Shown: in pieces, positions 46,417-57,273 of the stretch
How positions within the stretch are numbered: position 1 is the stretch's first letter
Layout of the letters: every line of letters starts with the position of its first letter
DNA from: Christensenella timonensis
Lineage (GTDB): Bacteria; Bacillota; Clostridia; Christensenellales; Christensenellaceae
Direction of reading: 5' to 3'
DNA length: 64,000 nucleotides
Assembly (NCBI RefSeq): GCF_900087015.1
Contig: NZ_FLKP01000002.1
Coordinates: forward strand, 1,674,001 to 1,738,000
The notes under the pieces: model-generated
The model's input: the letters and a program-made list of their open reading frames with translations, nothing else
Database searches by the model: none
Told to the model about the DNA's origin: nothing
Position numbers and translations under genes: made by a program

Positions 46417-47727
46417 CTATTCGTTCGTGCGCAGGTCTGTGACCCTCTGCGCCTTGCCTTCAAACCGTTTTAAGGACTGCGGCTCTGCCAGCGTTACCTT
46501 CACATGCATATTGAGCACGGTAAAGATATTATGTGCAATGCGCTCCTTGAGCGCTTCCAAAGCTTTATAGCTTGTGAGCAGCCCCTCGTCTGCAACCTCG
46601 ACCTTTACTTCGATGCGGTCCAGATGCTTTTCCGTGGTCAGGACGATCTCGTAATGCGGCGCCACGTCCTCCATGCCCAGCAGCACGCCCTCAATCTGCG
46701 ATGGGAATACGTTCACCCCGCGGATGATCAGCATATCATCCGTACGTCCCGAAACCTTTTCCATACGCGTCGTCGTACGTCCGCATGGGCAGGGCTCGTC
46801 GGACAGCCGCGTGATATCCTTCGTACGGTAACGCAGGATGGGCAGCGCTTCCTTGGTCAGGCTCGTCACAACAAGCTCGCCTTTCTCCCCCATCGGCAGC
46901 ACCTCTCCCGTGTCCGGGTCGATGATTTCAGAGATAAACTCGTCGTCCGCGATATGCATTCCATTTTGCTTGTAACATTCGCCGGAGAAGCCCGGCCCGA
47001 TGACTTCGGAAAGCCCATAGTTTTCCGTGTCTGTGATGTTCAGGTATTTCTCGATCTGCTTTTGCATCTCTTTGGTATGCCCTTCGCCTCCAAAAAGCCC
47101 CAGGCGCAGCTTCAGCTTTTTAAAATCGATGCCCATCTTCTGCGCCGTTTCTCCTAAATAGAGCGCATACGACGGCGTGCTGATGAGAACCGTGCTTCCG
47201 AAATCCTGCATGAACTTAATCTGGCGCTCCGTGTTCCCGCTCGATACGGGAATGACGCTCGCGCCTACATTTTCCAGCCCATAATGCAATCCGAAGCCTC
47301 CGGTAAAAAGCCCGTAGCCAAAGGATATCTGCGCAATATCGTCCGGGAGCAGCCCTGCGGCGCAGGCAATACGCGAAACAAGGCCCGTCCACATATCAAG
47401 GTCGTGGCGCGTATATCCGACGATCGTCGGATTTCCCGTCGTGCCCGAAGAACCGTGTACGCGCACGACCTGCTTCATCGGCACGGCAAACATTCCGTAC
47501 GGATAATTCTCACGCAAATCGTCTTTGGTGGTAAACGGCAGTTTCCTGATGTCTTTCAAGGTCTTGATATGCTCTGGCTTTAAACCGATTTCGTCCAGCT
47601 TCTTCTTGTAATGCGGAACATTATCATAACAATACGCTACCGTGTGTTTCAATCGTTCAAGCTGCAGTTCCCTTATTTTACCACGGTCTGCACATTCCAT
47701 TTCCTTGTTCCAGATAATGTGTTCCAC
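46417..47727 (-). CDS. paaK: Phenylacetate-CoA ligase (aryl-acetate-CoA ligase)
   Basis: 436 residues of the adenylate-forming family. Motifs: VRVHGSSGTTGNPTIVGYTRHDLD (phosphate loop), NYGLSEVIGPGFSGEC, RTKDITRL and GRTDDMLIIRGVNVFPSQIE. It interconverts aryl-acetate and its CoA ester with ATP. Downstream of iorA/iorB in function, it can recover ATP from aryl-acetyl-CoA or recycle aryl acids. The gene leads paaK-iorA-iorB and probably ACT-alr. Confidence 0.93.
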   Translation of the reverse strand: MEHIIWNKEMECADRGKIRELQLERLKHTVAYCYDNVPHYKKKLDEIGLKPEHIKTLKDIRKLPFTTKDDLRENYPYGMFAVPMKQVVRVHGSSGTTGNPTIVGYTRHDLDMWTGLVSRIACAAGLLPDDIAQISFGYGLFTGGFGLHYGLENVGASVIPVSSGNTERQIKFMQDFGSTVLISTPSYALYLGETAQKMGIDFKKLKLRLGLFGGEGHTKEMQKQIEKYLNITDTENYGLSEVIGPGFSGECYKQNGMHIADDEFISEIIDPDTGEVLPMGEKGELVVTSLTKEALPILRYRTKDITRLSDEPCPCGRTTTRMEKVSGRTDDMLIIRGVNVFPSQIEGVLLGMEDVAPHYEIVLTTEKHLDRIEVKVEVADEGLLTSYKALEALKERIAHNIFTVLNMHVKVTLAEPQSLKRFEGKAQRVTDLRTNE

Positions 47728-47780
47728 TCAAATTCCCTCCTAAAACGAAAACGGCCTCAGCCGCTAAACAAATCATAAAT

Positions 47781-47786
47781 ATTATA
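47781..47786 (-). promoter_or_regulatory. Candidate -10 element upstream of paaK-iorAB
   Basis: A perfect TATAAT on the minus strand in the 110-nt AT-rich gap between cobC and paaK. No good -35 is seen at 16-18 nt. A small 6-bp stem (AGCGGC/GCCGTT) followed by T-rich sequence lies between it and the paaK start. Confidence 0.35.
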
Positions 47787-47837
47787 ATACAATGCGCTTG
47801 AAAAAGAAACACCATTCTACGGTTTTTAACAACGGAG

Positions 47838-48404
47838 TCATACTTCCAGCGACACCGTTTCCGCATTCCCGATATCGCGCGACAACACGTCTCCTCCGTC
47901 ATGCGTCAAAAGTGCAGACAGGCAGTTCAGAATAAACCCCTTGTGTCCAACGACCAGGATGCTTTTTCCGCCGTATTTATCGATCAATCCATCCACCCAT
48001 CGGCTGCATGAGTTGTAATATGCCGCGACCCCGTCTCCCTGCGGGAAAACATAAGTTCGCCAGTCGTCCATGTACTTTTGCCATTCTTCCGGGTATCGTT
48101 TGGCGACCTCGCGATAGTGCAGCCCCTCAAATATCCCAAAATCCATTTCGCGGATTTCTTCCGCCTGTAAAATAGCGGCCGGTTTTTGGCGCAGCTTTGC
48201 GACCACCGCTTCCGCCGTCTTACAAACACGCCTGGCCCTTCCGTAAAGCACAACATCAAACTTCGTATTCCCGAGCAGCGCTGCCGCCTGCGCCGCTTGC
48301 CGCTTCCCCGTTTCATTCAGGGGCAGGTCGAGGCTGCCGCAAAAATTACCATCCTTGTTCGCGTCCGTCTGCGCGTGGCGCAGGAAAGTTATTTTTGTTT
48401 TCAC
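47838..48404 (-). CDS. cobC: Histidine phosphatase, probable alpha-ribazole phosphatase
   Basis: 188 residues from a GTG at 48404, whose GTGA overlaps the cobS stop. The motif is FLRHAQTDAN (RHA instead of the usual RHG), with the second His in VVGHKGFILN and MDFGIFEGLHYREV between. Family members remove the phosphate from alpha-ribazole phosphate or adenosylcobalamin phosphate. Assignment to cobalamin assembly rests on its position after cobU-cobS; a general phosphoglycerate-mutase-like phosphatase is possible. The long frame to 48689 is a cobS shadow. Confidence 0.82.
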   Translation of the reverse strand: MKTKITFLRHAQTDANKDGNFCGSLDLPLNETGKRQAAQAAALLGNTKFDVVLYGRARRVCKTAEAVVAKLRQKPAAILQAEEIREMDFGIFEGLHYREVAKRYPEEWQKYMDDWRTYVFPQGDGVAAYYNSCSRWVDGLIDKYGGKSILVVGHKGFILNCLSALLTHDGGDVLSRDIGNAETVSLEV

Positions 48405-49138
48405 AGCATCACCGCCATCACCAGCAGAAAAACGATCTCTCCCAGTTCGTTGCACGCGCCCAACACATCGCCCGTCGCGCCGCCGATCTTTTGGCCGGCA
48501 ATAAAATGCATCGCCGCCCCAATCGCGATCATGCAGGCTACAGAGACCGACCCTGCGGCAAACCCGCCGGCCAGAACGGCGGCAGCGGCACAAAGGGTGA
48601 TCGCAACCAGCGCCGTATCCGTTTTCAGGTGTTCTACAATACATTTCGCCATACCGTCTTGCCGCGGATAACGGCTCAGTTTGGCACAAAACACGAGCGG
48701 GATCTTACCGCATAGCGGCGCCGCCAGCAATATCCACAATACCCGCGCGGGATCGACAGACGGGATCAAAAATGTTTTGCTTGCTACGACAAAGATGATG
48801 CCCAGGACGCCGTACGTCCCGACGCGGCTGTCCTTCATGATCTCCAAGGTGCGTTCTTTTGTTTTCCCTGTAAAAAAAGCGTCGCACACATCCGCAAACC
48901 CATCGATATGCAATCCGCCTGTAAACATGATCCCTGCGACCACACATAAAAACGCCGGCAGGTAGGGGATGCCCGTCAATAAAAAAAGCTGGTAGACAGC
49001 CAGCATCACCGCGCCCGTCATGAGCGCCGTCAACGGAAACCATGCAACGCTGTCCGCGTAATCCTGGCAGGTAACGTCAAATTGTTTTTTCAGCGGCAAT
49101 CTCGTCATCGTCTGGATCGCCAGTCCAAGTTTTTTCAT
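48401..49138 (-). CDS. cobS: Adenosylcobinamide-GDP ribazoletransferase (cobalamin synthase)
   Basis: 245 residues, about six membrane helices. GGLHIDGFADVCDAFFTGKTKERTLEIMKDSRVGTYG is the conserved acidic catalytic region, and MGKCIVEH-like and GGATGDVLGACNELGE stretches follow. It joins adenosylcobinamide-GDP with alpha-ribazole in the membrane. It overlaps cobU and cobC by 4 nt each. Confidence 0.95.
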   Translation of the reverse strand: MKKLGLAIQTMTRLPLKKQFDVTCQDYADSVAWFPLTALMTGAVMLAVYQLFLLTGIPYLPAFLCVVAGIMFTGGLHIDGFADVCDAFFTGKTKERTLEIMKDSRVGTYGVLGIIFVVASKTFLIPSVDPARVLWILLAAPLCGKIPLVFCAKLSRYPRQDGMAKCIVEHLKTDTALVAITLCAAAAVLAGGFAAGSVSVACMIAIGAAMHFIAGQKIGGATGDVLGACNELGEIVFLLVMAVML

Positions 49139-49701
49139 GCGCCGCCTTTCAGAAGCATCAGCATCCCGCTTACCACAAAATACGCTTCATAGGCCTGTTG
49201 TGCCAGCATCTGGTTAGCCCTGCCGCTGATATCGCGGAACAGCCTTCCCAGGGAATTCTCCGGCACGAGTCCCATCCCCACTTCATTGGTCACAATAATA
49301 AAATCCGCTTTGCTTGCGCTGCACGCCGCAAGAAGCTCCCTGATTTTTGTTTCGATTTTATATTCCAGCTCCGCTTGTTCGCCGGCCGAAAGGATTTCCC
49401 ATTCATCCCAATCATTCTTTTCTGCCCAGATCAGGTTCGTGATATAAACGGTCAGGCAATCGATCAGATAAACATCGTGGTTCCCATAAGCGGTCACTTT
49501 TTTCAGGTCATATGGTTCCTCATAGGTCGTCCATTCCTGCGGACGATCCTGCCTGTGCCGCCTGATCCGTTTTTCCATCTCTTCGTCTGTATTGATCGCC
49601 GTCGCCACATACGCCACATCCCTGTAGCCGGAAGCAAATTGCTGTGCATACGCGCTTTTCCCGCTGCGCGCGCCTCCGGTCAGCATGATGATCCTTCCCA
49701 T
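49135..49701 (-). CDS. cobU: Bifunctional adenosylcobinamide kinase / guanylyltransferase
   Basis: 188 residues. P-loop LTGGARSGKSAYAQQ at the N-terminus, VAYVATA, RRHRQDRPQEWTTYEEP (with the guanylylated His) and VTNEVGMGLVPENSLGRLFRDISGRANQ. It activates adenosylcobinamide for CobS. It starts 25 nt after the atpC terminator, and no cobalamin riboswitch fits in the gap. Confidence 0.95.
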   Translation of the reverse strand: MGRIIMLTGGARSGKSAYAQQFASGYRDVAYVATAINTDEEMEKRIRRHRQDRPQEWTTYEEPYDLKKVTAYGNHDVYLIDCLTVYITNLIWAEKNDWDEWEILSAGEQAELEYKIETKIRELLAACSASKADFIIVTNEVGMGLVPENSLGRLFRDISGRANQMLAQQAYEAYFVVSGMLMLLKGGA

Positions 49702-49725
49702 AGCTGTTTTCTCCCCTTTGTCGAT

Positions 49726-49757
49726 AAAAAAGACGGGGCCGATATCCTCGTCTTTTT
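49726..49757 (-). terminator. Intrinsic terminator of the ATP synthase operon
   Basis: A stem of AAAAAGACG (49727-49735) with CGTCTTTTT (49749-49757), extended by a GG/CC pair after one mismatch, followed by T residues on the minus strand, 7 nt after the atpC stop. Confidence 0.85.
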
Positions 49758-49763
49758 ACGCCG

Positions 49764-50177
49764 CTACAGCGTCGTTTTTCTTTTTGTCAGGCTCAGCCTT
49801 GCCATCGCGCGCGCAAGCGCGATCTTGCTGCGCCGGTATTCCTCCGCGCTCATCCGCTGCCGCATGCGTTCCTCCGCGCGTTCCTTTGCACGTTCCGCAC
49901 GTTTTACGTCTATTTCCTCCGGCCATTCCGCGGCCTGTGTAAACATGATCGTTTCATCCGGGCGCACTTCCAGAAAGCCTTCCGCGACAGAACAGATCAG
50001 CCATTTCTTTCCCGTATTTATTTTCACCTCGCCCGGCACGACCGTCACAACTTCCGATTCATGCCCTTTCTGGATAGACATCTGCCCATCCTCCGTCGGA
50101 AAAATGATGGATTGGACATTGTCGCAGAAAAAAGAGCGTTCGGGCGTTAAAATTTCCACCAGGAATTCTGCAGCCAT
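49764..50177 (-). CDS. atpC: ATP synthase epsilon subunit
   Basis: 137 residues. The N-terminal beta-sandwich (FLVEILTPERSFFCDNVQSIIFPTEDGQMSIQKGHESEVVTVVPGEVKI) is followed by the C-terminal helical hairpin (EIDVKRAERAKERAEERMRQRMSAEEYRRSKIALARAMARL). It regulates and couples the central stalk. It abuts atpD with no gap. Confidence 0.95.
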   Translation of the reverse strand: MAAEFLVEILTPERSFFCDNVQSIIFPTEDGQMSIQKGHESEVVTVVPGEVKINTGKKWLICSVAEGFLEVRPDETIMFTQAAEWPEEIDVKRAERAKERAEERMRQRMSAEEYRRSKIALARAMARLSLTKRKTTL

Positions 50178-52460
<2,283 letters not shown>

Positions 52461-52464
<4 letters not shown>

Positions 52465-54323
52465 TCCGCGTCCACACTCACTTTCGCTTCCAGCGATTCA
52501 GCCACGGGGAACTCCTCCGTCTGCGCCTTTTCCTTCAGGAAGCCGCGTTTGAATTCTGCTACCGCATCCAAAATCAATTTCTCGTTTTCTTCGGACAACT
52601 GGCCTGTTTCTTTGATCCCGCCTTTTACCTGTGGATATTTCGCGTTGACAAAGTCCAGAAAATCGTCATTGAACGTCCGCACCTTATCGACCGGCACATC
52701 CATCAGCTGCTTATTGGTCGCCACACACAGCAAAATGACCTGGTTTTCCACAGGGTAGGGCGCATACTGCGGCTGGATCAATGCCTGCGTTACCTTCAGG
52801 CCGTTCGTCAGTGCGTCCTGCGTCGCTTTGTCCAGGTCGGATGCAAACTGCGAGAACACTTCCAGCTCGCGATACTGCGCAAGCTCTAAGCGCAGCGGCC
52901 CCGCCACCTTGCGCATTGCCTTGATCTGCGCGCTGCCGCCGACACGGGATACCGAAAGGCCTACGTTAACTGCCGGCCGCTGTCCGGAGTTGAACAGCTC
53001 CGTCTCAAGGTATATCTGCCCGTCTGTGATCGAGATCACGTTCGTCGGGATATAAGACGAAATATCCCCTTCCATTGTCTCAATGATCGGCAGTGCCGTC
53101 ATAGAACCGCCGCCCAACTTATCTGAAAGCTTGGCCGCGCGTTCCAAAAGGCGCGAATGGAGGTAGAATACATCGCCCGGATACGCTTCACGTCCCGGCG
53201 GCCTGCGGAGCAGCAGGGACATCGTCCTGTAAGCTACCGCATGCTTTGAAAGGTCGTCATAGACGATCAGCACATCCTCTCCGCGATACATAAAGCTTTC
53301 CGCGATCGCACAGCCCGCGTACGGTGCAATGTACTGCATCGGCGCTGTGTCGCTTGCCGTAGAGGCCACGATTGCCGTATAATCGAGCGCGCCGAATTCA
53401 TCCAGCCTGTTGACGATCTCCGCGATCGTAGAGGCCTTTTGCGCGATCGCAACATATACGCACTTCACGTTTTTGCCCTTTTGGTTGATGATCGTATCGA
53501 CCGCGATCGCCGTCTTTCCCGTCTGGCGGTCGCCGATGATCAGTTCCCTCTGGCCCCTGCCGATCGGGATCATCGAATCGATGGCCATGATGCCAGTCTG
53601 CAATGGCGTATCGACCGACTGCCTGTCGATGATCGACGGAGCGGGCGTTTCGATCGGGCGGCTTTCATCCGTCAGGATGTTCCCTTTCCCATCGATCGGA
53701 TGCCCCAACGGGTTCACGACGCGCCCCAGCACGGCATCGCCCACCGGAACTTTTACCACATCGCCCGTATGCCGTACCATGGAACCTTCCACAACATCTG
53801 CAACGCCGTTTAAGAGCACCGCTCCCACGCGTTCCGTTTCCAGGTTCATGACGATTCCGTATGCCTCGTTTTCAAACTGCAGGAGCTCGCCGTATTTGCA
53901 CCCTTCAAGGCCGCGTACAAAGACAACGCCGTCGCCCGTACGTTCCACGATACCGATCATGGCAATATCATATTTCACATCATATTGCGTAATTTTCTTT
54001 TCCAGCTCGCTCCCAATGGAACTTTCCCTAAGCTCCCCGCTCACTTTCTGCCTGAGCGTCTCTATGATGTCCTCGATTTTCTCCGAGCTTGCCTGTCCCG
54101 AATGGTCGCCGATATAATCCTGCATCCTGTCAAGATAAGACTTCGCGCTCAAATCGTAAACCATATTGTTTACCGTTGCGGTAAACCCGCTGATAAGCGT
54201 AGGGTCGATCTCGACCTTGAAATCTATTTTCGCATCAAAAAGCTTTTCAAACTTTGCGACAATCGCAGAAATTTCGTCGGGTGTAAATTCAGTTGCGCAA
54301 ACGAGTTTTCCCTTTAATTCCAA
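52461..54323 (-). CDS. atpA: ATP synthase alpha subunit with fused delta C-terminal domain
   Basis: 620 residues, well above the usual 500-510 for alpha. Residues from about 80 on are a complete alpha: [26 protein letters not shown]-loop [27 protein letters not shown] and [30 protein letters not shown]. The first 75 residues look like the C-terminal half of delta/OSCP: a beta strand, [17 protein letters not shown], then [14 protein letters not shown] and [13 protein letters not shown], matching the delta pattern D-P-x-L-I-G-G ... S ... L. No separate atpH exists between atpF and atpA. The start is TTG with AAGGTGAG upstream; it lies 3 nt after the atpF stop. Confidence 0.93.
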
Positions 54324-54326
54324 CTG

Positions 54327-54803
54327 TTAACTCACCTTCTCAAAAAATTTGTTGATGATATTCTTGTTATCCTCATAAGACACTTCGCGCTCCAAAACCT
54401 TCTCCGCGATCTGGATCGCCATTTTGGTCACTTCTTGCCTCATCTCAATCACTGCCTGCTGCTTCTGCGATTCAATATGCTTATCCGTACGCGCACGGAT
54501 CTCTTCCGCCGCTTCTTCCGCTTCCGCAACAATCTGGCGCGCCTGCTCGTCTGCGACCGACTTGCCTTTGTTGATCAGTTCCGTCGCCAAGTCCTGCGCG
54601 TTGTGCATCATCTCGTCATATCTTGCTTTCAATTGCTCCGCATCCGAATACTTCTGCGCAGCCTCGTCGATCTGTTTTTGTATCTCGTTCGTACGGTTTG
54701 CCAAAAACTTTGTGATCGGCTTATAAAGAAGCCACCGCAAAAAGAAAAACAGTATTACGATATTTACGATATAAAGCAGTATCTCAACTACATTGATTTC
54801 CAT
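54327..54803 (-). CDS. atpF: ATP synthase b subunit
   Basis: 158 residues. One N-terminal membrane helix (VEILLYIVNIVILFFFLRWLLYKPI) is followed by a long coiled coil rich in Ala/Glu/Arg. It forms the peripheral stalk. It ends REVSYEDNKNIINKFFEKVS, so it has no fused delta part. It is followed directly by the delta-alpha fusion gene. Confidence 0.95.
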   Translation of the reverse strand: MEINVVEILLYIVNIVILFFFLRWLLYKPITKFLANRTNEIQKQIDEAAQKYSDAEQLKARYDEMMHNAQDLATELINKGKSVADEQARQIVAEAEEAAEEIRARTDKHIESQKQQAVIEMRQEVTKMAIQIAEKVLEREVSYEDNKNIINKFFEKVS

Positions 54804-54842
54804 ACCAATCCCTCATGAGCCTTCTGTCAAAAATCGTTATCC

Positions 54843-55073
54843 CTATTTTCCCATCGTGAAAATCATGATAATAGAAATAACAAATCCATAAATTGCCGTA
54901 GATTCTGCCAATGCCAGGCCAATCAAAAGCACCTGGTTGATCTTGCCCGTTGCTTCGGGCTGCCTCGCCACCGCCTCACAAGCCTTGCTCGTAGCGATAC
55001 CCATACCAATCCCTGCGCCCATGCCAGTGAAAACAGCGATACCTGCGCCAATTGCGATCAAACCAACATCCAT
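54843..55073 (-). CDS. atpE: ATP synthase c subunit
   Basis: 76 residues, two helices with the loop ARQPEATGKINQ. The ion-binding carboxylate is Glu in LALAESTAIYGF. Around it the E-S-T-x-x-Y residues of sodium-type rings are present, but the helix-1 position that is Gln in Na+ enzymes (GxGQG) is Met here (GIGMG). Coupling ion is thus uncertain. The start MDVGLIAIG at 55073 has GGAGG 8 nt upstream. Confidence 0.96.
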   Translation of the reverse strand: MDVGLIAIGAGIAVFTGMGAGIGMGIATSKACEAVARQPEATGKINQVLLIGLALAESTAIYGFVISIIMIFTMGK

Positions 55074-55090
55074 TTTTTCTACCTCCATTT
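55068..55090 (-). promoter_or_regulatory. Ribosome-binding site of atpE, identical to that of rpsO
   Basis: The 23 bases spanning the Shine-Dalgarno and start codon are the same as at 20750-20772. Both contain an in-frame upstream ATG overlapping the GGAGG. Confidence 0.7.
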
Positions 55091-55136
55091 ATTGCAATAA
55101 AAATTTTTTATCCGCGTTACACGGTTTTGAACCCTC

Positions 55137-55811
55137 TTAAAGCTTTTCTTCCATGAACGACATGGTCAGCATCGTGAATACATAAGACTGCATGCCGAGG
55201 TGGAATAATATGAAATAGATCGAAGCAAGGGCCGGAATACCTATCGCAAAGTAACCGAGCGCCCCATAAAGCATATCCATAACCACAAGCCCGCTGAACA
55301 TATTGCCAAACAACCGGCAGGCAAGCGAGACCGGGACAGCGAGCGAAGAAAGCACGTTGATCGGAACCATAAACGGTTTGGGTTCCGCATATGTTTTCAG
55401 CCATCCCTTCACACCCCTGTAACGGATGGAAAAGGCAATGATCAGAACAAAAGTGATCAGTGCAAGCCCGATCGTACAGTCAAGGTCGGTAGCCGGGGAA
55501 CGTATCCCCAAAAATTCCAACGCACCGCTTAAGATGATAAAGGCAAACACCGTCAGGATATATGGCGCGATCGCCTTTGCTTTGTCGCCCATGATCGACG
55601 AAGAGAATTTATTGACGCCGTCCACCATGAGCTCCATGACGTTTTGGAATCCTTTGGGAACCCTCTTGAAATTTTTTAAAATAACAAAACGAAAGATAAG
55701 CGCAAAAATAATGATGCCGATCGTTGTTCCGAAAGCAGCGATCAAGGTCTGGCTCACCTGTATTCCGCCGAATATCGTAACCTTTGCGGGAAATACACTG
55801 GGTATATTCAT
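55137..55811 (-). CDS. atpB: ATP synthase a subunit
   Basis: 224 residues, about five to six membrane helices. The essential Arg is in VPVSLACRLFGNMFSGLVVMD, and the C-terminal helix has YFILFHLGMQSYVFTMLTMSF. It forms the ion half-channels against the c-ring. It overlaps the atpI-like gene by 4 nt. Confidence 0.95.
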   Translation of the reverse strand: MNIPSVFPAKVTIFGGIQVSQTLIAAFGTTIGIIIFALIFRFVILKNFKRVPKGFQNVMELMVDGVNKFSSSIMGDKAKAIAPYILTVFAFIILSGALEFLGIRSPATDLDCTIGLALITFVLIIAFSIRYRGVKGWLKTYAEPKPFMVPINVLSSLAVPVSLACRLFGNMFSGLVVMDMLYGALGYFAIGIPALASIYFILFHLGMQSYVFTMLTMSFMEEKL

Positions 55812-56107
55812 TGCTTTTGCTCACCTCCATGCTGCTGATGCTTATATTTTTTTATAGTAGCAATACTGTTTAAGACCGGGATGACGATCATCGTTGCCGC
55901 AGTGCCCGCCGCGCACCAGAGCATCGCCTCGATCGAAACAAAGTTTGCCATCAGAAAAAGAACGGCCAGAATCAGGGCCAGCTTCAATATCGTGACCGGC
56001 ACTGCGATTGCCGCCGAACTGCGCGTAGCCGTCATCATAGCAATCAACTTTTTCAAGATCACGATCTCCAGTACCCCGAGGCCGATCCCTACAAAGACTC
56101 CCCACAT
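55808..56107 (-). CDS. atpI: AtpI-like small membrane protein of the ATP synthase operon
   Basis: 99 residues with about three to four hydrophobic segments (MWGVFVGIGLGVLEIVIL, VPVTILKLALILAVLFLMANF, AMLWCAAGTAATMIVIPVLNSIATI) and a polar tail rich in Lys/Gln/His. Position as first gene before atpB and the topology match AtpI/UncI-type assembly factors for the c-ring. Sequence similarity of this family is low, so the name rests partly on context. Confidence 0.75.
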   Translation of the reverse strand: MWGVFVGIGLGVLEIVILKKLIAMMTATRSSAAIAVPVTILKLALILAVLFLMANFVSIEAMLWCAAGTAATMIVIPVLNSIATIKKYKHQQHGGEQKQ

Positions 56108-56139
56108 GGCAGCTTCCTTCTCCCATAAAATTATATATT

Positions 56140-56168
56140 ATAATAATCCTATTTGCTTGATAATGCAA
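56140..56168 (-). promoter_or_regulatory. Promoter of the ATP synthase operon
   Basis: TTGCAT (56163-56168) and TATTAT (56140-56145) with a 17-nt spacer on the minus strand, in an AT-rich gap about 35 nt upstream of the atpI-like start. Confidence 0.65.
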
Positions 56169-56214
56169 GTAATGCCGGGCATAAAAAAACGAACTAAAAA
56201 ACTGAACAGCAAAA

Positions 56215-57273
56215 TCAATAGGTCTCGAAAAAGACAGCCGTCTGCCTTTGAAAAAAATCCGCGCATATATCGTCCGCCGGGAACGCTCCTGCGGCGGCTT
56301 TGGCAAATTCCGAAATAGAAAGCGCGATATCCGGCGAACCCGCAAAAGGCTCCACCCTGTTCTTCTGACCATCCGCCGCTATGATTTCAAACAAATAATC
56401 CTCTCCCAGAAAAGGATCGGCAACCGCGACCGTGAACCTGTCTTTTTTTAATACAAGTCCCGTCAGTACAGCGGCAGGATCGAGCACACGCATCATCGTG
56501 AATTCTTCCTCGCCGCCCGTGTCATTTGTGGCCGGGAGAAAATAATTGACCGTTTCCGCCGGGATCGCATCCAGCAAATGCTGCCGCTGCGCTTCCTCCG
56601 CGCATACCAGCTCAAAGACCTCTGCAATATCGCCTTCCATATAGTAAAGTGCATAAGCACAGGTATCCGTTCCCGCCAGCGTGGCACAGCATCCACCGTC
56701 TGCAAACAGTAAGCGCAGCCAGCCTTCAAAGCGTTCCTCCGTACGGACAAAAGCATTATCGAAACGCGCGATATATTTGCCGTATGCGTCAAACATTCGC
56801 CTCACAGGTACGTCCTGAAACGCCGTATCGATCCTGGCCATATCCCCATCGCCGTTTGTACGTCGCGGCTTCATACTTTCCCGCCGGACATAAGCAACCG
56901 TTTCATAGCCGAATTGCCGGTAAAAGGCATGCAAAAACGGATGAAGGTAGGTAACCACCCTGCCGCGTTTTTTCATGTCCAGCATCGCTTCCCGGACAAG
57001 CCTACGCATCAGCCCCTGCTTCCTTGCCTCTGGCAGCGTTGCGCAGCCTGCCAAAAAGTCCGCTTCATACAGCCTTCCCTGCAGCTTTCCGCAGAACGGC
57101 AGCATAAAAAGATCTGCTAACAGCTTGCCGCCTTCGTAACAGCCAAGGGTTCTTTCATACTGCACAAAACTTTTAAAATATCGATCGATAAATGCGTCCG
57201 AATCGCCAAAGCAGGTCTTCCAGACTTGCTTTGCCTCCTGCGCGCGCGATCCATCAAGCGGCCGGATGTTCAT
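56215..57273 (-). CDS. Eis-like GNAT N-acetyltransferase with SCP2-type C-terminal domain
   Basis: 352 residues. The acetyl-CoA loop is in GCATLPEARKQGLMRRLVREAML (residues about 70-95), with FYRQFGYETVAY behind it. A second GNAT-like part and a C-terminal SCP2-like part (FTVAVADPFLGEDYLFEIIAADG) complete the Eis layout. Eis proteins acetylate amines such as aminoglycosides and lysines; the substrate here is unknown. Start 57273 overlaps the upstream stop as ATGA. Confidence 0.85.
   Translation of the reverse strand: MNIRPLDGSRAQEAKQVWKTCFGDSDAFIDRYFKSFVQYERTLGCYEGGKLLADLFMLPFCGKLQGRLYEADFLAGCATLPEARKQGLMRRLVREAMLDMKKRGRVVTYLHPFLHAFYRQFGYETVAYVRRESMKPRRTNGDGDMARIDTAFQDVPVRRMFDAYGKYIARFDNAFVRTEERFEGWLRLLFADGGCCATLAGTDTCAYALYYMEGDIAEVFELVCAEEAQRQHLLDAIPAETVNYFLPATNDTGGEEEFTMMRVLDPAAVLTGLVLKKDRFTVAVADPFLGEDYLFEIIAADGQKNRVEPFAGSPDIALSISEFAKAAAGAFPADDICADFFQRQTAVFFETY

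Noticed and set aside
48405-48689. N-terminal extension of the histidine phosphatase
   Set aside because: The extra 95 residues are Cys/Arg-rich and overlap cobS in another frame; the GTG at 48404 with GTGA overlap is the natural start.
49702-49763. Cobalamin riboswitch before cobU
   Set aside because: Only 62 nt separate atpC and cobU and they are filled by the terminator.
54324-54326. A separate atpH gene lost to a frameshift between atpF and atpA
   Set aside because: atpF ends normally and the fusion starts 3 nt later; there is no space for the missing 100-residue N-terminal half of delta, and no trace in other frames.
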